Below are positions 35,236 through 45,514 of a stretch of DNA of 64,000 bases, in pieces. Within the stretch, counting starts at the first letter, position 1, and every line of letters starts with the position of its first letter. Source of the DNA: Odontesthes bonariensis (lineage: Eukaryota > Chordata > Actinopteri > Atheriniformes > Atherinopsidae); contig NC_134524.1 of NCBI RefSeq assembly GCF_027942865.1, positions 4,388,036-4,452,035 of the forward strand, written 5' to 3'. Below the pieces are notes generated by a model. It was not told the origin of the DNA, searched no databases, and worked only from the letters and a program-made list of their open reading frames with translations. Position numbers and translations under genes: made by a program.

Positions 35236-36231
35236 ATATATATCAGCCGGGGCTATTCAGAGACAACACGGGAAGCCGGGCAGCCTCTCCCATTCTCTGG
35301 CGAAATTGCTACATCTTCAATGTTAAATTGACGATAAAACAATTATTCACAAAACACAAGATATGCCCAATACTGCATTTACTTTCATAACTACAACATG
35401 TTGTCCTGTAGCTTAATGAAGTGATTTGTTCTGAAATCGCCGCCGTTCACTGAGGAAATCATGTTATGAAGCCGCCACTAACAGCCGGGCTTCCGAGCCG
35501 AGGGACGCCGGCTTCAGGAGGGGGGGGAGAGTCAAGTTTTTTTTCTACAATTCTAGGTCATCATTGGCTAAATCGACAAAAACTCATCACTTCCGGAAGC
35601 CCGGCGTCTCTGGGGGTAGATTAGACGTGGGCGTGTCAATATGAGGGGCTGTGTCGTGATGATTGGAGTTAGTGTTTGTCCATCATGAGAGATGTTGTGG
35701 CAGCCGAATTTTTAAGCGGGGAGAAGCACGCTGGAACTTCAGTCCCAAAGCGGGTACGAAAGAGACTGGTTGTCTGTGAAAGTGCTGTCGGAGTTTCACT
35801 CATTTCCCATCGTTTCCATTTCCATCCTCACACACATACACTTTTGTAAATATTACACTGTAAATAAGAAACACGTCCTTGTTTAGAAGTTTTGTCAATC
35901 ATATTCCTGTTGTGCATTTGTTTGTCGTGTTAGCTAGTTAGTTTTGTTTGTCGTGTTAGCTAGTAGTTTTGTTTGTCGTGTTAGCTAGTAGTTTTGTTTG
36001 TCGTGTTAGCTAGTAGTTTTGTTTGTCGTGTTAGCTAGTAGTTTTGTTTGTTGTGTTAGCTAGTAGTTTTGTTTGTCGTGTTAGCTAGTAGTTTTGTCAC
36101 AATGGCGGCTATGCTCGCAGCTAAGCAGTTAGCAACACCAAATGTAGTTGACATGCTTTTAGCCAAGTGTTTTGATAGTCTATTATACGCATAATATGGG
36201 CTTCCCCTGTTTTAAAAGTCAGCAGCCGCCA

Positions 36232-36235
<4 letters not shown>
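35236..36235. repeat. Unclassified element with a seven-copy 25-bp repeat
   Basis: Begins with CAGCCGGGGCTATTC and ends near GCAGCCGCCACTGATATATA, inside a TATATA context. Between 35,918 and 36,098 a 25-base unit containing TTTGTCGTGTTAGCTAGTA repeats about seven times almost perfectly. No coding similarity is seen. The outer ends resemble a hAT miniature element, but the border is not certain. Confidence 0.5.
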
Positions 36236-36304
<69 letters not shown>

Positions 36305-36362
36305 GTATATATGAGATGACATACTCATATATATAATTTTTATATATATATATATATATATA
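36236..36362. repeat. (TA)n microsatellite
   Basis: Nearly uninterrupted TA dinucleotides with a short break around 36,303-36,340. Confidence 0.9.
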
Positions 36363-36472
36363 TAATTTTTGAGGTTACTGTTGGTCAGCATTTTGATTTA
36401 AAGGATTTTATAAGCAGAAAATGTGTTTTCCATTAGGTTCTAAAGTCAAGAGCAAACACCGACTGCAACAAG

Positions 36473-37392
36473 ATGACACAGACTACAATTGGGTAACAAA
36501 TATATTTAGCGACATTTTTTAAAATTTTCTCTGATTCTTCATTTAATCCCCTTTATCGATGTACTCTGTTGTATGAAAAATTCTTTGCAGGTTTGGACGC
36601 CACAATGATCCCCTTCAAGAAGAAAGTACGCAGCGCCGTGACGCAGAACAGAGACCAGCACTGCCTCTGAAGACGTCCAAGCTCTTACCATCAGAGTGTG
36701 TGTTTGTGCCTACAGAAGAGGAGCAGGAATTACTCACAAGCTTATCTGTAACTTTAGAACAAGCTCATGAAATTGAGGAGAGAACACGTGAGCAAAGCCA
36801 TTATCCTAAATGGCATGAGCGCCGTAGAACCAGGGTGACCGCCTCTACGTTTCGTGAGGTGTGTCATTTCACAAGTGACGAGACTGCCGAATCAGGGATA
36901 AAACGCATAATACAGACAGTGAACCCGACAGAAGACATGCAGAGAGGTCTTAAGAAGGAGCCTAAAATAATAGCTGAGTATAAGAAGCTGATGAATGTTA
37001 CCTGTTACCCCTGTGGTCTTGTCATTCATCCTGACACCCCTTGGCTTGCTGCTTCCCCCGATGGCGTTGTTTTCGACCGCGATGAAAAGCCAACATTTGG
37101 CCTCGTTGAAGTCACATCCACCAAGAAGAAAAAGTTTGCAGAGTGTAAGTACATAGAAGGAGAAAATGAGCCTTATCGTCTTAGGGAGAACAGTCGATAT
37201 TACTGGCAAGTGCAGGGACAGCTGCTCATCACTGGGATGCAGTGGTGCGACTTTGTTGTCTGGGCCAAGGATGATTATCTCATATTACGAATACGTACCG
37301 ATGAAACAGTGCAAAGGGAAATCAGACAGAAAGTTGACCCTTTATTTTTCTACAAATACATGCGAATTTACCTGTCTTGGAAAAGAGAATAA
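36473..37392 (+). CDS. YqaJ/lambda-exonuclease-like protein, copy A
   Basis: Two exons are proposed: 36,473-36,492 (MTQTTIG, donor GTAACA) and 36,591-37,392 after acceptor TTCTTTGCAG, joined in frame to give 273 residues. The protein has the layout of the YqaJ-type recombinase/exonuclease fold (PD-(D/E)xK superfamily): W81-H-E-R-x-x-R near the N-terminus, G126-x3-E130, S-P-D164-G, L-V-E180-V, and Y-W-Q213-V-Q-G-Q217. The lysine normally two residues after the glutamate is Thr182 here, so catalysis is uncertain. In this family the enzymes resect double-stranded DNA 5' to 3'. Its cellular role in fish is unknown. It may be part of a larger mobile element or a domesticated host gene. Confidence 0.7.
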
Positions 37393-37424
37393 GAAAACAT
37401 GGCTGAAGGAAACCCCCAGAGATG

Positions 37425-37890
37425 GGGACTCGAGTCACTGTGACTTGGACTCAAGTCGACTCGAGTCGCTGTTTTGAAGACTTGTGACTTGACTTGACAT
37501 AAAATAAAAGACTTGAGACTCGACTCGGACTTGGAAGTTAAAGACTCGGCACTTGACTTGAGACACGATGACTTGAATGACTTGAGTGTTAAGCATCTAG
37601 CATAACTTCGAACTTTGTTCGTCATTTTAAGATCCATTCTGACCAGTAAGTGCTCGTCAAATTAGCTAATATTATCCTGTTAGCCTAGCCGGTAGTTAGC
37701 TAACGTTAGCTTGATATGATACGGGGTGGACAGGTTGGACACATTGGCCAATGATGTTTACTGACAGTTACTTATATCTTTACTTATAACTTTATTAAGA
37801 TCAGATTCTGCAGGTAAAATTGCAATAATAAGGTGACTTGACTTGACTTGCCAAAGAAAAAATTACTTGGGACTTGCACATGCCGGCTAC
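37425..37890. mobile_element. GACTTGA-rich miniature element downstream of YqaJ copy A
   Basis: Starts near CAGAGATGGGGACTCGAGTC and ends near TTACTTGGGACTTGC. Both flanking regions are dense in GACTTGA and GACTCGA words in alternating orientation, as in a known style of teleost hAT miniature element. An equivalent copy follows YqaJ copy B (46,465-46,930). Confidence 0.6.
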
Positions 37891-38846
37891 ACACTTCCCA
37901 CTTCCTGCATATTGTTGCTCGATTGTTTAGGCTTCACCTCTGATGACTCTTCACACTCTCAAATGATAAAAACGTGATTAAAACATGCATTAAACAGACG
38001 ATGCTATGAATTGCTTTTAAAACACTGCATTTTAAATAAAATATGAAATGTTTAGGCTCGTCCAGCCCTTAATGGTTTGTGTCATGTTTCCTGGTTTCTG
38101 TTGAAGTTTCTGGTTTTGGTTTAGTTGTGTGATTTTTGTTAAGTTTTGACTTTTACTTATATATAACTGGAGTGGGGGACTGGATTGTGTCGTGGTAAGA
38201 TTGCCACCTTTCATGTGGGTGATCTGGTTTTGAATCCTTGCTGTAGCAACTGCAGTTTAAATATCAATTAAAGTATTTTCTCTGCCTCACCTGCCTCCTG
38301 TGTCCTGCATTTTGTTTCACTCGTGCAGTTCCACACAGCAGTTTGGACCGTCACAGGTACATATGTAAGTGCTTTGAGTAAGAAATTAAGTGCTTTTCAC
38401 ACAAGCACCATCCTCCTAAGGTCCCGAAACACTGATTTTATAACGGTAACCTGCGCTCGATCCATATTTAAATCACGAAAAATGACATTAAAGAAAATCT
38501 ATGGTTGAAACTCCATATGTTTGAGGTAGACTTTGAACTTAAATATATAAATACAAAACACTTTAAATACATTTTCATTGAGAAAATCAATTCAATAATT
38601 GTTGATTAAACCCAGAAGGCAACAACTTAGCTGATGATGTCACACACATCAGGCCAATCAGACACTCATCAAGAAAGTCAATGAAAACTTTTTAAATTTT
38701 TATTATAAAGCAACAACAAAAGCTTAATGAAATAGGAAAACTTTGGTCATGTCGTGTTTGTTTAATTATTCCAGTTTATGTTGGTTTAGTAAAATATTAT
38801 TCGCCGCACAAACAATCGCATTTAACAGACGATTATAAGTTTTATT
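37891..38846. other. Downstream spacer of unit A
   Basis: Nearly identical to 46,931-47,896. Its last 190 bases (about 38,655-38,845) also match 59,055-59,185, the spacer just upstream of fga. This ties the duplicated units to the FAM111-fga interval. Confidence 0.65.
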
Positions 38847-39150
38847 TAGGGCTGGGCTAGTTAACTCGTTACTATCGCGTTAACTCGTTAATTATTTAAC
38901 GCCGATACATATTTTATCGCGCATTAACGCAGGTTTTATTTATTTATTTAAATCTTTTTTTTATTTATCTTAAATTTAAAAAATAATTAGGTAAATAAAA
39001 AAAATTGGCAGAGAGAGGGGGAACAACATGCAGCACAGGGCCGTTCGATGCGGAACCTGAACCGGGGCCAGCTGCAGCGAGGACTATAGCCTCTTTTCAT
39101 GGGGCGCCTGCTCAACCCACTACGCCACGGACCCCCCCTGTTTTATTATT
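38847..39150 (+). mobile_element. hAT element 4, truncated left half (unit A)
   Basis: Starts TAGGGCTGGGC and runs through the SINE piece, but breaks off after CTGTTTTATTATT. The identical breakpoint occurs at 48,180 in unit B, so the truncated element was duplicated with the unit. Confidence 0.85.
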
Positions 39151-39489
39151 GGGGCCTGCCATAGCATTGCATAGGAGAGCAGTGCCTCCATGCAAATGCA
39201 TGGCAAGGCACCTATTACTATTCCGTTGGCAAAAGTCTATGGGATTTAACATTGAAAAGGGGTCTCTTTATTTATTTATAGATTTACATATTTATTCCTC
39301 CGTCCACATTCACCTCTTTAAAGGGACAGTTCGCCGCTTTAAATTTTTAAATTTAAACGGCTTTGATGCCGTTTAGGCTTGAATGCTTCTTCTTTAGACC
39401 TTGCGAACCATTCCTGAGCAGCCGTGATTGGTTGAGCGATACGCACACTTTGGCAGGCCCCTTCTAAATTTCTTCAGAAATTTTCTAGT
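39151..39489 (+). mobile_element. Helitron-like segment ending in hairpin plus CTAG
   Basis: The right edge carries AAATTTC-TTCA-GAAATTT, a hairpin, followed by TCTAG and then T (39,466-39,489). This is the 3' arrangement of Helitrons. The left edge is not defined; GGGGCCTGCCA at 39,161 and TGGCAGGCCCC at 39,451 are inverted. A lone copy of the 21-bp satellite unit lies at 39,317-39,340. No Rep/helicase is present. Confidence 0.55.
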
Positions 39490-39627
39490 AGATATATTTA
39501 TTCTTCCGTCCACATTAATGCGGGCCCATCCCAACAATATATATATATATCAAAACGACCGACTCGATGAGTTTTCGCAGGCTATTAATTTTATTGAAAA
39601 TTGGAGTTACCATGGCGACTTAATAAG

Positions 39628-39749
39628 CAAAAAACAGTCCCCCAAAGCCCCGCTGGTGACCCCCCATGACTACATGCTGTCCCTGTCCAGCGGGGAGCTG
39701 AACGGCAGCCTGGCCAACACCATCACCAGCTTCGTGGACAAAGGAAAAG
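39628..39749 (+). pseudogene. gdf5: gdf5-like exon fragment with splice donor
   Basis: Translation contains APLVTPHDYMLSL, then SSGELNGS, and LANTITSFVDKGK. This matches the end of exon 1 of the GDF5/6/7 branch of BMP prodomains (T-P-H-x-Y-M-L-S-L and A-N-T-I-T-S-F-x-D-K-G). The residues usually found between (Y-R-T/W-x-L) are deleted, so the product would be abnormal. The fragment ends exactly at a GTAAC donor in phase 1. It is flanked by Helitron-like ends and by the satellite at 39,779, and no other gdf5 exon is nearby. A captured gene piece is the best explanation; GDF5 is the closest member by eye. Confidence 0.75.
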
Positions 39750-39778
39750 GTAACTGCCCCTTTTTCACTAGTGGGGCA

Positions 39779-40680
39779 TTAAAGGGACAGTTCGCCTCAT
39801 TAAAGGGACAGTTCGCCTCTTTAAAGGGACAGTTCGCCTCATTAAAGGGACAGTTTGCCGCTTTGAAGGGACAGTTCGCCTCTTTAAAGGGACAGTTCGC
39901 CTCATTAAAGGGACAGTTTGCCGCTTTAAAGGGACAGTTCGCCTCTTTAAAGGGACAGTTCGCCTCATTAAAGGGACAGTTCGCCTCTTTAAAGGGACAG
40001 TTCGCCTCTTTAAAGGGACAGTTCGCCTCATTAAAGGGACAGTTCGCCTCTTTAAAGGGACAGTTCGCCTCATTAAAGGGACAGTTTGCCGCTTTAAAGG
40101 GACAGTTTGCCGCTTTAAAGGGACAGTTCGCCGCTTTAAAGGTACAGTTGGCCGCTTTAAAGGGACAGTTCACCTCTTTAAAGGGACAGTTCGCCGCTTT
40201 AAAGGCACAGTTCGCCTCTTTAAAGGGACAGTTCACCGCTTTAAAGGGACAGTTCACCTCTTTAAAGAGACAATTCGCCGCTTTAAAGGGACAGTTCGCC
40301 GCTTTAAAGGGACAGTTCGCCTCTTTAAAGGGACAGTTCACTTCTAAAGGTACAGTTGGCCGCTTTAAAGAGACAGTTCGCCGATTTAAAGGTACAGTTG
40401 GCCGCTTTAAAGGGACAGTTCACCTCTTTAAAGGGACAGTTCGCCGCTTTAAAGGCACAGTTCGCCTCTTTAAAGGGACAGTTCACCGCTTTAAAGGGAC
40501 AGTTCACCGCTTTAAAGGGACAGTTTGCCTCTTTAAAGGGACAGTTCGCCGCTTTAAAGGGACAGTTGGCCGCTTTTAAGGGACAGTTGGCCGCTTTAAA
40601 GGGACAGTTCGCCTCTTTAAAGGGACAGTTCGCCTCTTTAAAGGGACAGTTCGCCTCTTTAAACGGACAGTTTGCAGTTT
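39779..40680. repeat. 21-bp satellite built on TTAA plus a transposon end
   Basis: About 43 head-to-tail copies of a 21-base unit, TTAAAGGGACAGTTCGCC plus CTC/A or GCT. The first 18 bases equal the outer tip, TTAA included, of the TTAA-flanked element at 6872-8756. Variants (GTTTGCC, GTTCACC, GGTACAG, GGCACAG) are interspersed, and one 118-bp block at 40,141 recurs at 40,391. The unit is a multiple of three without stops, which explains the long open frames in three readings. Confidence 0.95.
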
Positions 40681-40736
40681 GAGCGATACGCACACTTTGG
40701 CAGGCCCCTTCGAAATTTCTTCAGAAATTTTCTAGT
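40678..40736 (+). mobile_element. Second Helitron-like 3' end
   Basis: A direct copy of 39,432-39,489 (TTTGGCAGGCCCCTT, then hairpin GAAATTTC-TTCA-GAAATTT and CTAG at 40,732-40,735 followed by T). Together the two copies bracket the gdf5 fragment and the satellite. Confidence 0.7.
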
Positions 40737-41315
40737 TTGTTTTACTCTTCCACAAACCTCTGCTGGCGTAGGCTATAACTTGAGGCTTCCCACCTTGCTC
40801 TTGATTCAGAGCGGCTCCCAGACATGAAGAGGAAGCATCTAATTGTAGTATATGGTGGATCCACAAAAGGGAAGAATGGGGGCAAATGTTAACTTGTTAA
40901 CTCACGCTCGGATGTCCACTCTGCATCAAAGGGGGCGCAAGGTTTACACAGTCCTCGTTCATTTGTATAGTTCATCTTTTTGGCTGGATTATTCATCAGT
41001 GAGATCATTGAGGAGCTTGATGATCTTAGGTTAGGCTTCCACCAAACCAAGGAGACTCTTCAGCTCCTCTCAGTTCTTAGAACGTGGTATTTTACATGAT
41101 TAAAAGAACTGACACTTCTCGTGGGACAATTTCAGACGCTAGTCCTCGAGATGGTGTAGCACCTCCATGAGCCTGAGCTCGTGCTAGTTGAGGGTCTCGG
41201 AGAAAGACAACGAGGTGATCTAAAGACACACCAACTCTGCTTGGATGGCGTTCTCCAACACACTTTTTAATTAGGCCCTGGAAAGTACTGGAAGTGTTGC
41301 TCACATCTTTTGGTC
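40737..41315. other. Spacer with no recognisable gene
   Basis: No conserved motif or terminal repeat recognised. Confidence 0.45.
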
Positions 41316-41323
41316 TACATTAG

Positions 41324-42374
41324 TAGGGATGGGAATTGTTAAGAATTTAGCAATTCTGGTTCCATTATCGATATCTTTATCAATTCGGTTCCTTGTTGGT
41401 TCTCTTATCGATTCTCATCCAGCTATGTAAAGTACAAATTGCTTTGGTTGCAGTAACACTTTAACACATTGACTCCCAAGTCACGTAAAACTACGTTTTT
41501 ACTGCCCATGCGTTGGCTCCCAAATGGTAAAAATACGTTTTTACGTTTTTTTTATGGATTCTGAATCTATACATTCTTAGAATCCCTCCACCTACTTGGT
41601 GGTTTTATGAACATGTAAACTCCTTTGACACAAGGACACGACGCAAATCCTCTGACCTGGATATGTAAGTATCTAAAGTGCGACAGGCTGAAAGAGCGCA
41701 CGTTTCACAAAAGCCCCAATATCTCAGTTTGTTGTTGATTTTGGTGGATACCCACCTTGGTTTAGCTAAGGATAGCTCGCTAATGGCGGCACCTAGAGAC
41801 ACGCAGTTTTGACCCACAACGAGTTTAAAGTCTCAGCTTTCAAACGAGCCATAACATGTTTCAGTGGCCCTATCACATAATATGCTGTGACTGTACAAAA
41901 AACGTAAAAAAAAAAAGGTTTAGAACGCTGGGAGTCTACGACATAATTCCGTAAACACCGCCGGTATTCAATGTGTTAATTTCAATTATGCACCAGCATT
42001 TAATCTATGTCCACCTCTGTCATCGCTTAGCAGCGTGTCAAAGACTTTACATTCGTGCAAAGTAGCTGCATGCTGTGTGGTCAAATGTTTCTGCATGTTG
42101 GAGGTATTTCCCCCTTTGATGTGATCACAGCTCTGCACGTGTCGCAGCTGGCCCTAGTATTGTCCTTTTGGGTGAAATACAACCAAACTTTGGAACGCTT
42201 CTGCCTCGACGCCATGTTAGAAACATTCTGAGCCAAAATGCGAAGCTTGCACATGATGTCATCGCGCAAATGCGTCAGACGTTAGCAGAACCTATAAACG
42301 GGATCGTTAGGCAGGCGGATTAACGATTCTGCAGAATCGAACTACTGGGAGCCGGTTCTCGATTGCCATCCCTA
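41324..42374. mobile_element. hAT-type element 5, copy 2
   Basis: Ends TAGGGATGGGAATTG and GCCATCCCTA are flanked by TACATTAG (41,316-41,323) and TACATCAG (42,375-42,382). It has the same subterminal CGATTC/GGTTC words as copy 1, with about 200 bp more interior. Confidence 0.85.
42081..42269 (-). pseudogene. BED-finger fragment of hAT element 5, copy 2
   Basis: The frame includes RSKVWLYFTQKDNTRASC and DTCRAVITSKG, so W, F and the C-x2-C pair of a BED finger are intact. The histidine pair is lost by frame change after SKGE. Confidence 0.65.
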
Positions 42375-42714
42375 TACATCAGAACTCCTATAAGCCCAAC
42401 GGACATGCAAATGCTGTGGAACCTGTTGGGTGTAGTTCAGTTGCTTTGGATTACAGCCAGGTAAGCTGCTTTTCATATTAAGGACTATTGTACACGGGCC
42501 TGTTTCTCAGCTGTGGAAGAATAACACCAACCTTTGAATGCTGCTGTATGACAGCTCAGACACCCATTAGGGTCGTCCCTTCAATTGTATTATTTTGACT
42601 GAAATAGGTTCTCATTGATGTCAAATTCATACTCTGGATGCCCAGAGAAACATGATGCCCATTAAAAAACCACACCAAAACCATAGTTGTCGGCTACAGT
42701 CTAAACAATATGCC

Positions 42715-43312
42715 ATTGTCACGCCATCGTGGCACCAGCTGCAGAAGCCAATAGAAATGTAGAACGGCTGAGGCTGTGTAATTAAATGGACACGGAACAA
42801 GGAAGATTTCCAATTCAACGACCGCCCAGTTGGATTGAATAGAAGCTCAGTCCGCCTCAGATTTGCATTCACTCCACAAGGTGCGTGAGGTGAGGTCGTC
42901 ACTTCTATCTGATTTTACAGACTGAAGCCAAGGTAAGACTAAATCTTTCTCTTCAAGTTCAAGTCCAACTTTAAAGTCACTTTTTTCCCCTGAATTTAGT
43001 TCAACATGGTTTTTTAAAGATGCTGAAATCAGAAGGAAGGATTCAGTATTATCTTTGACTTTATCGACACCTCTCTGATTGTTTCATCTGTGCTATAGAC
43101 CATCAGCGTCGGAGCTCTTTGTGCCCAGCGTTGTTCTTACCACCTGAAGGTTTGACGAGAGGAACCTGCTGAAACCTGCAGAGCCTGAGGTGAGTCGGCA
43201 GTTTTTACTGACTCCTTTCAACAGATTAATGTTTCAACTGACCCACGTTAATGTCTGTTAAGTTTAAAAAAAACACCACACAGATTGTTTCAGGCTGTGT
43301 CAAGGTTGTGAC
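42715..43312 (+). repeat. Duplicated unit B: FAM111 5' region
   Basis: Matches unit A from CATTGTCACGCCATCGTGGC onward. The first noncoding exon ends at 42,932 (AGCCAAG then GTAAGA). The second is 43,099-43,189 (acceptor TGCTATAG, donor GTGAGT). Homology stops at about 43,312, close to a Harbinger insertion. No FAM111 coding exon follows in this unit. Confidence 0.8.
43099..43189 (+). pseudogene. FAM111 untranslated exon 2, unit B copy
   Basis: Same length (91 bases) as the unit C copy. Orphaned unless spliced across the interval to unit C. Confidence 0.45.
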
Positions 43313-43642
43313 AGGAGTACAATATACATATATATTGTAAGGTACATATAGGTTGAAACATTGGGCCTCATGCAAGTACATTTTCGTATTTTTATTCTAA
43401 ATTTCTCTCACTTTTTTCGTATGAAGGTCTCGTACGAACACGCCACGTCAGATTCAACAAACGCTCTTAACTTCGGAAAAAGTGTGTAAACGACCTGCGT
43501 AAATGATGAATCACACCTGTGCGTATCTAAGTTCACGTGCACGAGGATACAGTAGTAGATTTGCATACTCCACGCCCTAAATTATACCAATGTAAGGCTG
43601 TGCTTCCTCGCTCCTATGCCAGGAAGTGTTGAGTGTTAAGTC

Positions 43643-43920
43643 ATGAAAATGACATCAAGGCGCAAAAAGAACAACTTTAGGGGCTCTGAGATTGAAATTC
43701 TGCTTTCAGAGATCCAAAAAGGAAAATCTGTCATTTTTAGCAGTGTAAGCAGTGGACGGGACCTGCTAAAGCGAAGAAATGGGAAGCAATTAGTGCTATT
43801 GATACCATGTCACCTGTAGTTCGTAATGTCACCGAAATAAAAAATAAATGGTTTGATATGAAAATGGCTTAAATAAAACGTCTCGCCATGGCCAGGCGAT
43901 CGATGGCTGCAACTAAAGCC
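43643..43920 (+). pseudogene. Harbinger Myb/SANT-like DNA-binding protein, broken
   Basis: Starts MKMTSRRKKNNFRGSEIE and continues LLSEIQKGKSVIF. A frame change near 43,745 leads into KQWTGPAKAKKWEAISA and EIKNKWFDMK, then a stop. The order (F-x-x-S-E-I-E-x-L, then W-E-x-I-x-x-x-V, then K-W-x-D-x-K) is that of the Myb/SANT-like accessory protein needed for Harbinger transposition. One frameshift and an early stop disable it. Confidence 0.7.
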
Positions 43921-44089
43921 GTGCAATCAGCTGTTGCCTCATCATGATGGCTCTTTGATGGGGCGGTCCATGGGGGGGGTCTTCTGGCACCACACTTTCT
44001 GGTCTGCCTGGGCTGGTTCAGGTGGAGACCCTCGTTCATGGCAATATTGCGCCATGAACGAGGTATCGAGACACACCCACCTGGCCTTC

Positions 44090-44541
44090 AGCTCAGTGCG
44101 CTCCACAACAGCACGGGTGCTTTGATGCGTATATGTGTGCAGTCTATTGCTCCAATTATGATTGGCAGTCCAGCCACGGGATGAAAGTCCCTCTTAATTT
44201 GTACTTGTTGGACAGCGGCGTATGGGAATCTGATGTACCATGGGTGATAACCTGATGAGAGTTTTGATGACCAAGGGGAGCGCACGACTCACAGAGGACT
44301 GGGACACCCCCGATCTGTCTCCAGTCTCCCTCTGAAAGGTTCCAGTGGCCAAAAATCCAAGGGTGGTGACCTGGACGTGTGGTGGAATTGGGTTTGATCG
44401 GCGTGTTTCTCTCTGGAGTTGTGGCTCTAGCAAGCTGCATATTTGCAGCAGCACAGTCCTTTGGAATCTTAATCGCGATGTCAGCCATTCGTCTGTCTCC
44501 ACATGGATATCTACACGGTCTCTTCCAAGAGCCTGACGCAC
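44090..44541 (-). pseudogene. HARBI1-like transposase N-terminal half, frameshifted
   Basis: The minus-strand frame from 44,541 reads RLRFQRTVLLQICSLLEPQL and LGFLATGTFQRETGDRSGVS, followed by a frame change near 44,250 to YIRFPYAAVQQVQIKRDF and GLPIIIGAIDCTHIRIKAP. The last piece carries the first catalytic Asp of the DDE triad (G-A-I-D-C-T-H). The rest of the catalytic domain is missing because the element has an internal deletion, so it cannot transpose alone. Confidence 0.85.
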
Positions 44542-45060
44542 TAAGGCATCCGAAAGTAGAAAGTCAGCCGCTGGTTACACTTCCTATTGACCTTGTTATA
44601 TACAGATTCAAATGAACCTTCAATTAGTGCACAATTTAAGTCAAACAGAATAATGTCAGCATAATTATGGGGTATAATGTATATTTATTTATGTTTTCTT
44701 CAAAGTAATTAAATATACAATCCATTAGTCAAGCAAACGTGATTTGAATAACAGCGGACTATTTTGGGAAACTCCTACGACAGGTCTGGATCGCTCGTAA
44801 ATTCTGTTTGTACCTGAAAGAAAACGTAAAATACGAAAAGATTGGTGAATGCGCAAATTCTCTTAAATCACTCGTACGGACGATTTAAGAACAAATCTGT
44901 GCGTACGAACGCTTCTTGCATGAGGCCCATTGAGTTTGAGTGTGTGTGTGTGTTGCAGAGGGGGAGGTTCACATGGGAGTAGGCGTGTGTGCGTAAAGGT
45001 GTAGACTCACCGGTGACACAGGTGTGAGAGTCAGGGTTGGGAGTAGCCATAATTTTGTTG

Positions 45061-45138
45061 ACCGCCACGCTACGCCACGCCACGCCACGCCACGCCACGC
45101 CACGCCACGCCACGCCACGCAACGCCACGCCACGCCAC
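45061..45138. repeat. Pentanucleotide (CCACG)n microsatellite
   Basis: About 15 units of CCACG (read ACGCC in another phase) with two single-base changes. Confidence 0.9.
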
Positions 45139-45379
45139 ATTTATTCATTCATCACCTTATGTTTCCGTTTAATCCGCTGGTTTTCATCTTTACATTAATC
45201 CATATTTGCTGCGCTGTGATAACTCTGTGCGGTTTGATTATAATAAATGAAACAAAAGCATATCTTGGATCTCAGCGTATCTCTTGCCATAAACCAGTAG
45301 CGCGTCACAAATAAAGGAACCTAAGGACCCAACCTTAAACTCTGAGCGGCTAAAAGGTTTGTGTTGGAAGCCGCAACAT

Positions 45380-45406
45380 ATTTATATATATATATATATA
45401 TATATA
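45380..45406. repeat. Short (TA)n tract upstream of YqaJ copy B
   Basis: Counterpart of the longer TA run upstream of copy A, marking the left border of the homologous segment. Confidence 0.8.
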
Positions 45407-45514
45407 ATTTTTGAGGTTACTGTTGGTCAGCGTTTTGATTTAAAGGATTTTATACGCAGAAAATGTGTTTTCCATTAGGTTCTAAAGTCAAGAGCAAGCA
45501 CCGACTGCAACAAG

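Larger units (their letters stand above)
43363..44928. mobile_element. PIF/Harbinger element, decayed
   Basis: Ends GGGCCTCATGCAAG and CTTGCATGAGGCCC are flanked by the 3-bp duplication ATT (43,360-43,362 and 44,929-44,931). The two genes expected of Harbinger elements face each other: a Myb-like protein on the plus strand (43,643) and a HARBI1-type transposase on the minus strand (44,541). Both are broken. Confidence 0.9.

Noticed and set aside
36473-36492. PCNA-interaction (PIP) box in the YqaJ N-terminus, QTTIGFG
   Set aside because: The two aromatic residues required at the end of the motif are absent (G-R instead of F-F/Y).
39428-40579. 383-residue frame with L-K-G-Q-F-A-S repeats
   Set aside because: The repeat unit is 21 bases, a multiple of three without stops, so long frames are automatic. 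Only the embedded gdf5-like exon piece is a real coding relic.
39779-40680. CRISPR-like appearance of regular short repeats
   Set aside because: Units are contiguous with no unique spacers, and this is an animal nuclear sequence.
45061-45138. Protein with repeated R-H-A-T-P residues
   Set aside because: Direct translation of the CCACG microsatellite.
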